Shown: piece after piece, positions 27,589-36,634 of the stretch
Layout: each line of letters opens with the position of its first letter
Numbering within the stretch: position 1 is the first letter of the stretch
NCBI RefSeq assembly: GCF_047149785.1
Contig: NZ_BAAGBE010000001.1
Span: 1,302,001 to 1,366,000, forward strand
Length of the DNA: 64,000 nucleotides
From: Nitrobacter sp047149785
Lineage (GTDB): Bacteria; Pseudomonadota; Alphaproteobacteria; Rhizobiales; Xanthobacteraceae
Reading direction: 5' to 3'
Made by a program: the position numbers and the translations under genes
Notes under the pieces: model-generated
Databases searched by the model: none
What the model was told of the DNA's origin: nothing
The model's input: the letters and a program-made list of their open reading frames with translations, nothing else

Positions 27589-28410
27589 ATGACCCCTTCC
27601 CGCGATATTTCACGCCTGATCGAAATCATGGCGCAACTGAGAACGCCCGGCACCGGCTGCCCGTGGGACCTCGAACAGACGTTTGCGACCATTGCGCCCT
27701 ACACCATCGAAGAAGCCTACGAGGTGGCGGAGGCGATCGCGCGCAACGATCTGGTCGATCTCTGCGACGAACTCGGCGATCTGCTGTTGCAGGTGGTCTT
27801 TCACGCGCGCATGGCCGAGGAGCAAAATGCCTTTTCGTTCGGCGATGTCGTCGAAGCGATCACGCGCAAGATGATCCGGCGACATCCGCACGTATTTCCC
27901 GATAGTTCAGGTACCATCGCGCCGTCGGACGTCAAGGGAACATGGGAGCGCATCAAGGCGGAAGAAAAGGCCGAGCGCGCCGCGCGCAAATCGCTGAAGG
28001 ATGCGCCGGTCTCAAGCCTTCTCGCGGGCATCAAGGCCGGGCAGCCCGCATTGGCGCGCGCGATGGCCTTGCAGTGGAAGGCATCGACAGTCGGATTCGA
28101 CTGGAACGATCCACGCGCCGTGCTCGACAAAATTCGCGAGGAAGCCGACGAAATCGAAGCGGCGCTGGATCGCGGCGACAAGGCCGACATCGCGTCCGAG
28201 ACCGGCGATCTGATGTTCGCGCTGGTCAACCTCGCGCGCCATGTCGATGCCGACCCCGAAATGGCGCTTCGCGGAACCAATGCGAAATTCGAGCGGCGCT
28301 TCGCCTATATCGAACAAACTCTCGTCGCGAACGGCCGTTCGCTGGAGGATGCATCTCTCGCCGAGATGGATGCATTGTGGAACGAGGCCAAAGCCGTGGA
28401 AAAGGTTTAA
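27589..28410 (+). CDS. mazG: Nucleoside triphosphate pyrophosphohydrolase
   Basis: MazG hydrolyses NTPs to NMPs and pyrophosphate, removing abnormal nucleotides. The roughly 273-residue product has two tandem MazG helical domains. The first shows GCPWDLEQTFATIAPYTIEEA with the EExxE...ExxD metal set (EEAYEVAEAI, DELGDLLLQVVFHA). The second repeats it (EEADEIEAAL, ETGDLMFALVNLARH). The ATG at 27589 is chosen because GGTGA precedes it at suitable spacing; an in-frame ATG at 27562 would add nine residues. It is one of few + genes right of the dif-like site. Confidence 0.93.
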   Translation: MTPSRDISRLIEIMAQLRTPGTGCPWDLEQTFATIAPYTIEEAYEVAEAIARNDLVDLCDELGDLLLQVVFHARMAEEQNAFSFGDVVEAITRKMIRRHPHVFPDSSGTIAPSDVKGTWERIKAEEKAERAARKSLKDAPVSSLLAGIKAGQPALARAMALQWKASTVGFDWNDPRAVLDKIREEADEIEAALDRGDKADIASETGDLMFALVNLARHVDADPEMALRGTNAKFERRFAYIEQTLVANGRSLEDASLAEMDALWNEAKAVEKV

Positions 28411-28433
28411 GCATTCAGAATGAAAGACCCTGC

Positions 28434-29876
28434 TCACACCCCCGTCTGGCTGATGAACTTGGTGATGAGGTAGGCCTCCATCGCCTCGATGCCGCCCTCG
28501 GAGCCGTAGCCGGAATCCTTGACGCCGCCGAACGGGTTTTCCGGCAGAGCGAGCCCGACATTGTTGATCGCCACCATGCCGCTCTCGATCTCCGCGCCAA
28601 TCGCGGTCGCGGTCCTGGTCGAACTCGTGAAGGCGTAGGACGCGAGCCCATAAGGCAGGCGGTTCGCCTCCTCCGCAGCCTCGTCGAAGGTCGAGAACGG
28701 CGAGATCAGCGCCAGCGGGCCGAACGGCTCCTCGTTCATGGCGCGGGCATCCTTCGGCACGTCGGTCACGACCGTCGGCTCGAAAAAGTAACCCTTGTTG
28801 CCGATGCGATGTCCGCCGGCCGTGAGCTTGGCCCCCTTGCCGACCGCGTCCTGCACAAAGCCCTCGACGGCGGCGACGCGGCGCGCGTTCGCGAGCGAGC
28901 CCATCCTTGAATCAGCGTCGAGTCCGTTGCCGACCTTGATCGCCTCGGCGGCTTCCGTGAATTTGCCGACAAAATCCTTGTACACCTTGTCCTGCACCAG
29001 AAGCCGCGTCGGCGCGATGCAGACCTGGCCAGCGTTGCGAAACTTGGCGCCTGCGATGATCTTCACGGCGCCTGCGATATCGGCATCGTTGAACACGATG
29101 GCCGGCGCATGGCCGCCAAGTTCCATGGTCGCACGCTTCATGTGCTGGCCGGCGAGCGCGGCGAGCTGCTTGCCGACCGCGGTCGAGCCGGTAAACGATA
29201 TTTTCCTGATGACCGGATGCGGGATCAGATATTCGGAGATCTCAGCGGGCACTCCGTACACAAGATTGATCACGCCATCGGGCACGCCGGCATCGACGAA
29301 CGCCCGCAGCAGTTCGGCGGGAGACGCCGGCGTTTCCTCGGGTGCCTTGACGATGATCGAGCAGCCGGCGGCGAGCGCGGCCGACAGCTTGCGGCAGACC
29401 TGATTGATCGGGAAATTCCACGGCGTGAAAGCCGCAACCGGCCCGACCGGCTCCTTGATCGCGATCTGGTAGATGCCGGGCCCGCGCGCCGGAATCACCC
29501 GGCCATAGGCACGACGGGACTCTTCGGCAAACCATTCGATGACATCGGCCGCCACCAACGTCTCTATTTTGGCCTCGGCGAGAACCTTGCCCTGCTCCAT
29601 GGTCATCAGCGTTGCGATATTGTCGGCGCGCTCACGCATCAAGGCCGCAGCCTTTCGCATGATCTTACCGCGCTCGAAAGGCGCGATCGCTCGCCAGACC
29701 TTGAAGCCCTTCTCGGCCGCGGCAAGCGCCTCGTCGAGATCGGAGCGATCGGCATGAGCCACCGTGCCGATCTGCTCCTCGGTAGCAGGGTTAAGCACGG
29801 CGAGGGTTTTTCCGGATGCGCCGGGTCGCCATTTGCCGTCGATCAGCAGCGATGTGTTCTGATAGCTCACGGGCAT
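28434..29876 (-). CDS. gabD: NAD(P)-dependent succinate-semialdehyde dehydrogenase-type aldehyde dehydrogenase
   Basis: This 480-residue aldehyde dehydrogenase oxidises an aldehyde, most likely succinate semialdehyde, to the acid. The Rossmann and catalytic motifs are FTPWNFPINQVCRK, GSTAVGKQL, MELGGHAP with the general-base Glu, and the nucleophile Cys in NAGQVCIAPTR. C-terminal NPFGGVKDSGYGSEGG fits the GabD class. The ATG at 29876 (MPVSYQNTS) is chosen. The open frame upstream to 29969 reads through a family B repeat, so the longer version is rejected. No gabT or regulator is adjacent. Confidence 0.88.
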   Translation of the reverse strand: MPVSYQNTSLLIDGKWRPGASGKTLAVLNPATEEQIGTVAHADRSDLDEALAAAEKGFKVWRAIAPFERGKIMRKAAALMRERADNIATLMTMEQGKVLAEAKIETLVAADVIEWFAEESRRAYGRVIPARGPGIYQIAIKEPVGPVAAFTPWNFPINQVCRKLSAALAAGCSIIVKAPEETPASPAELLRAFVDAGVPDGVINLVYGVPAEISEYLIPHPVIRKISFTGSTAVGKQLAALAGQHMKRATMELGGHAPAIVFNDADIAGAVKIIAGAKFRNAGQVCIAPTRLLVQDKVYKDFVGKFTEAAEAIKVGNGLDADSRMGSLANARRVAAVEGFVQDAVGKGAKLTAGGHRIGNKGYFFEPTVVTDVPKDARAMNEEPFGPLALISPFSTFDEAAEEANRLPYGLASYAFTSSTRTATAIGAEIESGMVAINNVGLALPENPFGGVKDSGYGSEGGIEAMEAYLITKFISQTGV

Positions 29877-29903
29877 CTCCTGAGAGTTTCCTGCGATGGC
29901 TTC

Positions 29904-29960
29904 TTGATTTGACGCGTTTTCTTCACGCGAACCGGATTCCACTTCGCTTGAAAACGCTCT
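29904..29960. repeat. Palindromic intergenic repeat, family B (copy 2)
   Basis: This element begins TTGATTTGACGCGTTTTCTT, continues with CACGCGAACCGGATTCC and ends CGCTTGAAAACGCTCT. It is nearly identical to the copy at 61521-61578 and to the reverse complement of 13800-13854. It lies just upstream of gabD and is open in the gabD frame. Confidence 0.82.
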
Positions 29961-30048
29961 AAGTCGCATCGAATAATGGCACCGCCTTGCCGGTCAAGCC
30001 TGTCCTGCGCGGCCCTGCCTTGCGAACAAGGACGGACAGTGCAATCGA

Positions 30049-31428
30049 TCAAAGCGGGTGGGGTATCGCGGCGTACCGGTTGACGAGAATGTCGCGTTTG
30101 GTCTCGTCGACGCGGACAGTCATGTCGTAACGGCCGTCGCGCAGTTCCTTGGCGAGCACCTCGGAATTGCGGTGCAGCCAACTGATCGCCGCGCCGTCGG
30201 AGGCATCGACCGACAGGTCCAGCGTGGTTCGCGTCGCCGCGAGCCGGTCCTCGATCGCTCCCAGCAGCCTATCGAGTCCCTCGCCGGTTTCGGCGGAAAC
30301 GAGGAAGCACGGCACTTCGGTCGAGCGGCGCGCCGCGATGTTTTGCAGATTTTCGCGCTGATCCGCATCGAAGCGATCGATCTTGTTCCAGACTTCGAGA
30401 ATGCGTGCTCCGTGTTCCGGATCGATGCCGAGTTGGCGCAGCACGGCCTCGACATCGTGCTGCTGCGCCTCGGCGTCCTCGTGCGAAATGTCGCGAACAT
30501 GAAGAATGACATCCGCCTCCATCACCTCTTCAAGCGTCGCGCGAAACGCGGCGACAAGCTGGGTCGGCAAATTGGATATGAAACCAACCGTATCCGACAG
30601 CATCGCCTTGCCACCATGCGGCAGCGTCAGCGCGCGCAGCGTGGGGTCGAGGGTCGCGAACAGCATGTCGGCGGCCTGGACATCGGCGCGCGTCAGCCGG
30701 TTGAACAGCGTCGATTTCCCGGCATTGGTATAGCCGACCAGCGCGACCACGCGATAAGGCACGCGCTTTCGCCCGGCGCGATGCAGCCGCCGCGTCGCCT
30801 GCACCTTCTTCAGTTCGTTCTCCAGCCGCGTGATGCGGTCGCCGATCAGGCGGCGGTCGGCCTCGATCTGGGTCTCGCCGGGGCCGCCCATGAAGCCGAA
30901 GCCGCCGCGCTGCCGCTCGAGATGGGTCCAGGAGCGCACCAGGCGGCTACGCTGATAGTTGAGATGGGCAAGCTCGACCTGAAGCGCGCCCTCCTTCGTC
31001 TTGGCGCGGCGACCGAAAATTTCGAGGATCAGGCCGGTCCGGTCGAGCACCTTGGTGCTCCAGGCCTTTTCCAGATTGCGCTGCTGGATCGGCGACAGCG
31101 CGCAATCCATCACCACGAGATCGGCGCCTTCGGCGGTGATCAAGCCGGTCAATTCCTCGACCTTGCCCTTGCCGAGATAGGTCGCGGGCCTGATCCGGGT
31201 GACCGGCGCGATGATCGCGCTGGCGACGTCGAGGTCGATCGCGCGCGCGAGGCCGGCGGCCTCGTCCAGCCGGGCATCGGTGTCGCGCATGGCGTGTCCG
31301 GCCTGCGGCGTGCCGGCGTCGTCGCGCCGCATCCGCAGATAAGGGCCGATGACGATGGCCCGCCCGGTCGGTTTGCCCTGCATCGACCCTGAACGGTCGA
31401 TGCTCCCTTCGGGATGCCGGGGTTCCAA
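30049..31428 (-). CDS. hflX: GTPase HflX
   Basis: HflX is a ribosome-associated GTPase that splits stalled or heat-damaged ribosomes. The product has the N-terminal HflX domain (YLGKGKVEELTG, MDCALSPIQQRNLE), a basic coiled linker with GGPGETQIEADRR, and a G domain with G1 GYTNAGKST, G3 DTVGF, G4 NKID and G5-like VSAETGEG. The listed start is a TTG at 31428, 20 bases after hfq. An ATG at 31383 would remove 15 poorly conserved residues. It follows hfq on the same strand, the classic hfq-hflX pair. Confidence 0.95.
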   Translation of the reverse strand: MEPRHPEGSIDRSGSMQGKPTGRAIVIGPYLRMRRDDAGTPQAGHAMRDTDARLDEAAGLARAIDLDVASAIIAPVTRIRPATYLGKGKVEELTGLITAEGADLVVMDCALSPIQQRNLEKAWSTKVLDRTGLILEIFGRRAKTKEGALQVELAHLNYQRSRLVRSWTHLERQRGGFGFMGGPGETQIEADRRLIGDRITRLENELKKVQATRRLHRAGRKRVPYRVVALVGYTNAGKSTLFNRLTRADVQAADMLFATLDPTLRALTLPHGGKAMLSDTVGFISNLPTQLVAAFRATLEEVMEADVILHVRDISHEDAEAQQHDVEAVLRQLGIDPEHGARILEVWNKIDRFDADQRENLQNIAARRSTEVPCFLVSAETGEGLDRLLGAIEDRLAATRTTLDLSVDASDGAAISWLHRNSEVLAKELRDGRYDMTVRVDETKRDILVNRYAAIPHPL

Positions 31429-31448
31429 TCAGGAAACTTTCATGTTGC

Positions 31449-31697
31449 TCAAAGCGGAGCGTCCTCGCCGCCTTCGAATAACTGGATCGGAGCGCCCGGC
31501 ATGATGGTCGAAATCGCATGCTTGTAAACAAGCTGGGAATGACCGTCCCGCCTGAGCAGCAGGCAGAAATTGTCGAACCAGGTGACAATTCCCTGCAACT
31601 TGACGCCGTTCACCAGAAAGATCGTCAGCGGCGTCTTGGTTTTTCGAACGTGATTGAGGAAGGTGTCCTGAAGGTTTTGTGCGCGGTCTATCGCCAT
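31449..31697 (-). CDS. hfq: RNA chaperone Hfq
   Basis: Hfq is the hexameric Sm-like ring that pairs small RNAs with mRNAs. The 82-residue product begins [19 protein letters not shown] and has the Sm1 region [20 protein letters not shown] and the Sm2 motif [10 protein letters not shown], with a short tail of about 12 residues. The ATG at 31697 is the family start; the frame is open much further but without similarity. It lies directly upstream of hflX and downstream of dat in the transcription direction, a conserved Rhizobiales order next to ntrYX. Confidence 0.97.
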
Positions 31698-31879
31698 TTT
31701 TGTTATCCCGCAGTTTTGCTTTGCTTTTTTTGAACCGGACACGGCTCCGTGAAGCGTCTCCTGGCCGCCGGGCCCGTTTGAGATCCTCCTCGCGGACCCG
31801 GCAACTTTGATTAGAAGGCAGAGCATGAGGTTAGGCAAGCCGGTTCGGGCCGTGGGTTCGCCCGGATAGGCAAAAACCG

Positions 31880-32737
31880 TCAGGAAAATGCTGAAAAGCG
31901 GTGGAATTCTTCCCGCAGCCGCCTGGCAATGCCGCCCGGCCGTCCATTTCCCACCATCTGACCGTCGACTGCGACGACGGGCATGACGATCTGGGAGGCC
32001 GAAGTCACGAAAGCCTCCGCGGCCTCGCGCGCTTCGGCTGGCGTGAACGGGCGCTCCTCCAGCCTGATCTGGAGGGCGTCCATGACTTCCATGAGAACGG
32101 CTCGGGTGATGCCGGCAAGAATGCCGCTCTCGGCGGAACGGGTGACGACCCGGCCGTCCTTGGTCACGATCCAGGCGTTGCTCGACGCGCCCTCGGTGAT
32201 GAATCCGTCGCTTCCGACGTACCAGGCCTCGTAAGCCCCCTTCTCGCGCGCTTCCTGCTTTGCCAGCACATTGGGCAGCAGCGATACCGACTTGATGTCC
32301 ACCCGAGGCCAGCGATTTTCAGGCACGGTGACGACCTTGATGCCAGTCGCGGCGGTTTGCTGGTTCTTCGCGTAGTTGAGCGGCCGCGCCGTGACGACCA
32401 CGCTCGGCTTCACCGCGATCGGCGGAAACGCATGATCGCGCCGTGCCACGCCGCGGGTCACCTGCAGATAGACCAGTCCGTAGGTCACGCGGTTGCGCCG
32501 TACCACCTCGCGCATGACGATACCGAGCGCCGACAGCGGCATCGGCTCGGCGATCCGCAGCTCGCGGAGCGACCGCTGCAATCGCGCCATGTGCCGGGGA
32601 AAATCCACCAGCCTTCCGCCCCGCACTTCGCAGACTTCATAAACGCCGTCCGCAAACTGATAGCCGCGATCCTCGACGTTGACGCAGGCGTCGCGCAAAT
32701 GGCGATACCCGCCGTTGACATATGCAATTCGCGACAT
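31880..32737 (-). CDS. dat: D-amino-acid aminotransferase-like PLP enzyme
   Basis: This 285-residue fold-type IV aminotransferase begins [30 protein letters not shown] and has the PLP lysine in [15 protein letters not shown] (near residue 147), plus the [10 protein letters not shown] motif. Family members make D-Ala or D-Glu, or act in branched-chain amino acid or aminodeoxychorismate metabolism; the [13 protein letters not shown] block favours the D-alanine transaminase group. It sits between ntrX and hfq, as in other Rhizobiales. The substrate is inferred. Confidence 0.85.
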
Positions 32738-32758
32738 CTGAGGAGACCGGCAAGGATT

Positions 32759-34129
32759 CTAGTTGACGCCGAGCGCCTTGAGCTTGCGATGCAGCGCCGA
32801 GCGCTCCATGCCGACGAATTCCGCCGTCCGCGAGATATTGTTGGAGAAGCGGCTGATCTGGGCAATCAAGTAGTCGCGCTCGAACACCTCGCGAGCCTCA
32901 CGCAGGGGCAACCCCATGATGTGCTCGCCGTTGACGCCGGACGGCATCGCAGGAACCATCGAGCCGACATCCTGCGGCAGCATATCCGCGGTGATGATGA
33001 CCTCCGGACCGCCGCCGGCCAGGATCATCACGCGCTCGACGTTGTTGCGGAGCTGCCGGACGTTTCCGGGCCAGACGTGCGATTGCAGCACGGCCATCGC
33101 GTCGTCACCGATCTTGCGCTTGGGCAGCCCGCTCGCAGCGGAGATGTGGTCCATAAAAAACTCGATCAGTTCGGGAATGTCCTCACGGCGTTCGGAGAGC
33201 GGCGGAACCCGGATCGGCACGACCGACAAGCGATGATAAAGATCCTCCCGGAAATGACCCGCGGCAATCTCTTCTTCCAGGTTGCGCGCCGTCGACGAAA
33301 TGATGCGCACGTCGACCTTGATCTTGGTTGCGCCGCCGGAGCGCTGAAAGGTCTGATCGACCAGGACGCGCATGATCTTGTTCTGGGTCTCGCGGGGCAT
33401 GTCGCCGATCTCGTCGATGAACAGCGTTCCGCCGTGCGCCTCCTCCAGGGCTCCCGCCTTGCGGGGTTGCTGACCGTCGACCTGCTCGATGCCGAACAGC
33501 TCGAACTCCATTCGCTCCGGGGTAATCGCCGCCGCGTTGATGACGACGAACGGCCCTTCCGCGCGGCTCGACTGATTGTGCAGCGTTCGCGCAGCCAACT
33601 CCTTGCCGGATCCGGACGGGCCGACGATCATGATGCGGCTGTTGGCCTTCGCCGCGCGCTCGATGGTTTGCCGAAGCTGGTTCATGCATGGCGAGCGGCC
33701 GACCAGCGAGCCGGCCGCCGGGGCGAGCTGCTTCAACTCCCTGACCTCACGCTTGAGCCGCGAGGTTTCGAGCGCACGCGTCGCCACCAGAATCAGGCGA
33801 TCCGATTTGAACGGCTTTTCAATGAAGTCATAGGCGCCGCGCTTGATCGCAGCGACGGCCGTTTCGATGTTGCCGTGGCCCGATATCATGACGACCGGCA
33901 TATCGGGACTGTCCTGCTTGATCATCTCGAGCAGTTGCAGCCCGTCGAGCTTGCTGCCTTGCAGCCAGATATCGAGAAACACCATGTGCGGACGCCGGCT
34001 TGAGACCTCCGCAAGCGCCTCATCGCTATTGCGCGCGGTTCGGGTCGTAAAACCCTCGTCTTCCAGGATGCCTGCAACGAGGTCGCGAATATCCGCCTCG
34101 TCGTCCACTATCAGAATGTCGTGTGCCAT
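32759..34129 (-). CDS. ntrX: Nitrogen assimilation response regulator NtrX
   Basis: NtrX is the partner regulator of the sensor NtrY. The 456-residue protein has a receiver domain with DDE near residue 10 and phospho-acceptor Asp in MVFLDIWLQGSK, an AAA+ domain with Walker A GPSGSGKE and DEIGDMP, and a C-terminal Fis-type helix-turn-helix (RTAEFVGMERSALHRKLKAL). The sigma-54 contact loop is not GAFTGA: the region reads ELFGIEQVDGQQPRKAGALEEA. This is the usual state for NtrX, which does not act as a standard sigma-54 activator. It starts 18 bases after ntrY. Confidence 0.95.
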   Translation of the reverse strand: MAHDILIVDDEADIRDLVAGILEDEGFTTRTARNSDEALAEVSSRRPHMVFLDIWLQGSKLDGLQLLEMIKQDSPDMPVVMISGHGNIETAVAAIKRGAYDFIEKPFKSDRLILVATRALETSRLKREVRELKQLAPAAGSLVGRSPCMNQLRQTIERAAKANSRIMIVGPSGSGKELAARTLHNQSSRAEGPFVVINAAAITPERMEFELFGIEQVDGQQPRKAGALEEAHGGTLFIDEIGDMPRETQNKIMRVLVDQTFQRSGGATKIKVDVRIISSTARNLEEEIAAGHFREDLYHRLSVVPIRVPPLSERREDIPELIEFFMDHISAASGLPKRKIGDDAMAVLQSHVWPGNVRQLRNNVERVMILAGGGPEVIITADMLPQDVGSMVPAMPSGVNGEHIMGLPLREAREVFERDYLIAQISRFSNNISRTAEFVGMERSALHRKLKALGVN

Positions 34130-34147
34130 CGATATTGATCCGCCTGA

Positions 34148-36442
34148 TCAGTTGCCGGTTGCAACCTTTGTTTTCGTTTCATCGCCGGTCAAGGCATCGT
34201 CGTTTGTGGTTTCGTCGTCCTCTTTGGCTTCAACGTCCGCGCGCCCGGACACCGCGAATCGCAATCGCATCCAGGCTCCCCGCGCATCCGGTTTTATGGC
34301 GGCGGCATCGTTGATCTCGAGCTTTCCGCCGTGGTCTTCCAGCACGCGCCCCACGATTGCGAGGCCGAGGCCGGTGCCCTTCTCCCGCGTGGTGACGTAG
34401 GGCTCCAGCAGCCGCGCCCGCGCAACTTTTGGAAGGCCGATACCGTTGTCGATCACGTCGATGACGATATCGTCGCCGTCCCGCGCGGCGATGACGTCGA
34501 TCCGGCCTTTGCCGAGCGTCTCCGGCGGCAAAGCCTCGATGGCTTCGGTCGCGTTCTTGATGATGTTGGTCAGAGCCTGCGAGATCAACCGGCGGTCGAA
34601 CTGGGCGCGCATCGGCTCCTGCCTGATATCAGCCTCGATATCGATTTCGGGATGCCCGACGCGCATGAGGAAAACCGTCTGGCGGACCGTATCGGCGACG
34701 TCTTCCCCTTCCATCACCGGCTTGGGCATCCGCGCAAAGCGCGAGAATTCATCGACCATCCGCCTGATATCCTCGACCTGGCGCACGATCGTATCGGTGC
34801 ACTGTTCGAAAACCGGCTTGTCTTCCGTGATCACCTTGCCGAACTTGCGGCGAATGCGCTCGGCCGACAACTGAATGGGCGTCAACGGATTCTTGATTTC
34901 ATGTGCGATCCGCCGGGCCACGTCGCCCCACGCTGACGTGCGCTGTGCCGTCACAAGTTCGGTGATGTCATCCAGCGTGACGATGTAGCTGTCGCGCGAT
35001 TGACTGCTCTGCTCGGCGCTAATGCGCACCGAAATGTTGCGCTCATTGCCGTCTCGACTGATGGTGACCTGTCCCTGCACCAATCGTTGAGTTCCCTCCC
35101 TCGCCGACCGCATGAGATCGTTCAGCTCCGGGATCACTTCAGACAGCGACCGTCCCAGTGTTTCCGACTCGGAATGACCGATCAATTTTTCGGCCGAACG
35201 ATTGAGAACGCCGATAGTATTGGCGCCGTCGACACCGATGATGCCGGCGCTCGCCGACGACAGCACTGCCTCGATGAAGCGGCGCCGGCTGTCGATCAGC
35301 CCGCTCGCATTGACGAGTTCGTCACGTTGCGTGCGCAACTCTGCCGTCATCTTGTTGAAGGTTTCGCCGAGCTGGGCGAGGTCGCCCTCCGACTTCAGGA
35401 CAGGCACCTGAACGTTCAGGTCGCCGGTGGATACGGCGTTTGCGGCGCTCATCAATCGGCGGACGGGCGCGACGAACCGGTCGGCGAAATTCAAGCCCAG
35501 CAAAACCGACGCCATCAGGATGGTCAGCGCAATCACGGCGAACATCAGCGCGAACGCCACCTGGATGCCGAGGCGTCGCGCTTCGATCGTGGCGTATTCC
35601 GCCACGCTCGCCTTGGTCTGCTTCAGTTGCGCGACGACGTGCGGGTCGAGCAGGCGTGCCACATAAAGGAATTTATCGTCGAAGGCGCGCAGACGGATGA
35701 CAGCGGCGACGTAGTTCGCCTCCGGGAATACCGCGATCTGCGGTTCGTCCTCCCCTACATTTTTGAGGAAGTCCGGGTTGGGCGTGGTGTAGGTCCGCTC
35801 GATGCCGGTTTGTGCGGAAACCAGCGCGTTGCCCTCCTTGTCGATCAGCATCGCGCCCGGCAGGTTGCGAGCCTTCGCGTTCGACGTCAGGAGTTGCATG
35901 AATGTTGCACGGTCCTGATCGTACAGAGGGCGTGCGTTGGAGATATCGTTGGCCATGCCCAGGATATCGCCGCGAATGAGCTGGGCATGCTCGTGCACGT
36001 AGGCGTTGGCGACGATCAGCGAGTTTTGGATGACCTGCTTGGTTGGCCCCGAAAACAGGCGGTCAAGGGCGCGGTCGATGGTGACATTGGCCACGATGGA
36101 GACCAGAACCGCCGGCAGCACCGCGATCACCGAGAACAGGCTGACAATCTGGATATGAAGCTTTGCTCCGGCGCGGCCACGACGGCGGGCCTGAACCACC
36201 TGCCAAACCTCGCGGGCGATAATGCCGACGAGGAGAAGGATGATGCCCGCGTCGATCATCAGGAACGTGACGACGACACGGTGGGTCGGTTCGATCGGCG
36301 TGAGGCCGACCAGCACCACGAAGGTCAGGAATGCCGACAGCAGCGCAAGGCCGATCGCAACAGGCGCCAGCAACCGGCGCCAGGTCCAACCGCGCGGTTC
36401 GACAAATAAGGGATCGTTGGCCGGCGTGTCTGCGCTAGTCAT
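34148..36442 (-). CDS. ntrY: Nitrogen sensor histidine kinase NtrY
   Basis: This 764-residue membrane kinase has three N-terminal membrane segments within residues 25-120, a periplasmic region, and a fourth segment near residue 300. A HAMP linker (RRLMSAANAVSTGDLNV), a PAS domain and a HisKA domain with phospho-His in RRIAHEIKNPLTPIQL follow. The HATPase has NIIKNATEAIEAL, DNGIGLP and GTGLGLAIV. It phosphorylates NtrX, and in several alphaproteobacteria it also responds to redox and nitrogen state. It lies between ntrC and ntrX on the same strand. A long acidic C-terminal tail is present. Confidence 0.95.
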   Translation of the reverse strand: MTSADTPANDPLFVEPRGWTWRRLLAPVAIGLALLSAFLTFVVLVGLTPIEPTHRVVVTFLMIDAGIILLLVGIIAREVWQVVQARRRGRAGAKLHIQIVSLFSVIAVLPAVLVSIVANVTIDRALDRLFSGPTKQVIQNSLIVANAYVHEHAQLIRGDILGMANDISNARPLYDQDRATFMQLLTSNAKARNLPGAMLIDKEGNALVSAQTGIERTYTTPNPDFLKNVGEDEPQIAVFPEANYVAAVIRLRAFDDKFLYVARLLDPHVVAQLKQTKASVAEYATIEARRLGIQVAFALMFAVIALTILMASVLLGLNFADRFVAPVRRLMSAANAVSTGDLNVQVPVLKSEGDLAQLGETFNKMTAELRTQRDELVNASGLIDSRRRFIEAVLSSASAGIIGVDGANTIGVLNRSAEKLIGHSESETLGRSLSEVIPELNDLMRSAREGTQRLVQGQVTISRDGNERNISVRISAEQSSQSRDSYIVTLDDITELVTAQRTSAWGDVARRIAHEIKNPLTPIQLSAERIRRKFGKVITEDKPVFEQCTDTIVRQVEDIRRMVDEFSRFARMPKPVMEGEDVADTVRQTVFLMRVGHPEIDIEADIRQEPMRAQFDRRLISQALTNIIKNATEAIEALPPETLGKGRIDVIAARDGDDIVIDVIDNGIGLPKVARARLLEPYVTTREKGTGLGLAIVGRVLEDHGGKLEINDAAAIKPDARGAWMRLRFAVSGRADVEAKEDDETTNDDALTGDETKTKVATGN

Positions 36443-36634
36443 TGGGAGAAGGGCTTGAGCATTTGGGGTCGCTGGCTAAATGGCCGCTAACCGACAGCGA
36501 ACTGATGCATTCCTACAACAATGTTGCGCAATTGAGACATTTCCGCGGCGCAAGGCGCGGCTCAGCTTTCCTGAGTTTGCACAAATGGCCATTCATTTCG
36601 AATATAATCGAAATCGGCGGAATGAGAGGTAATT

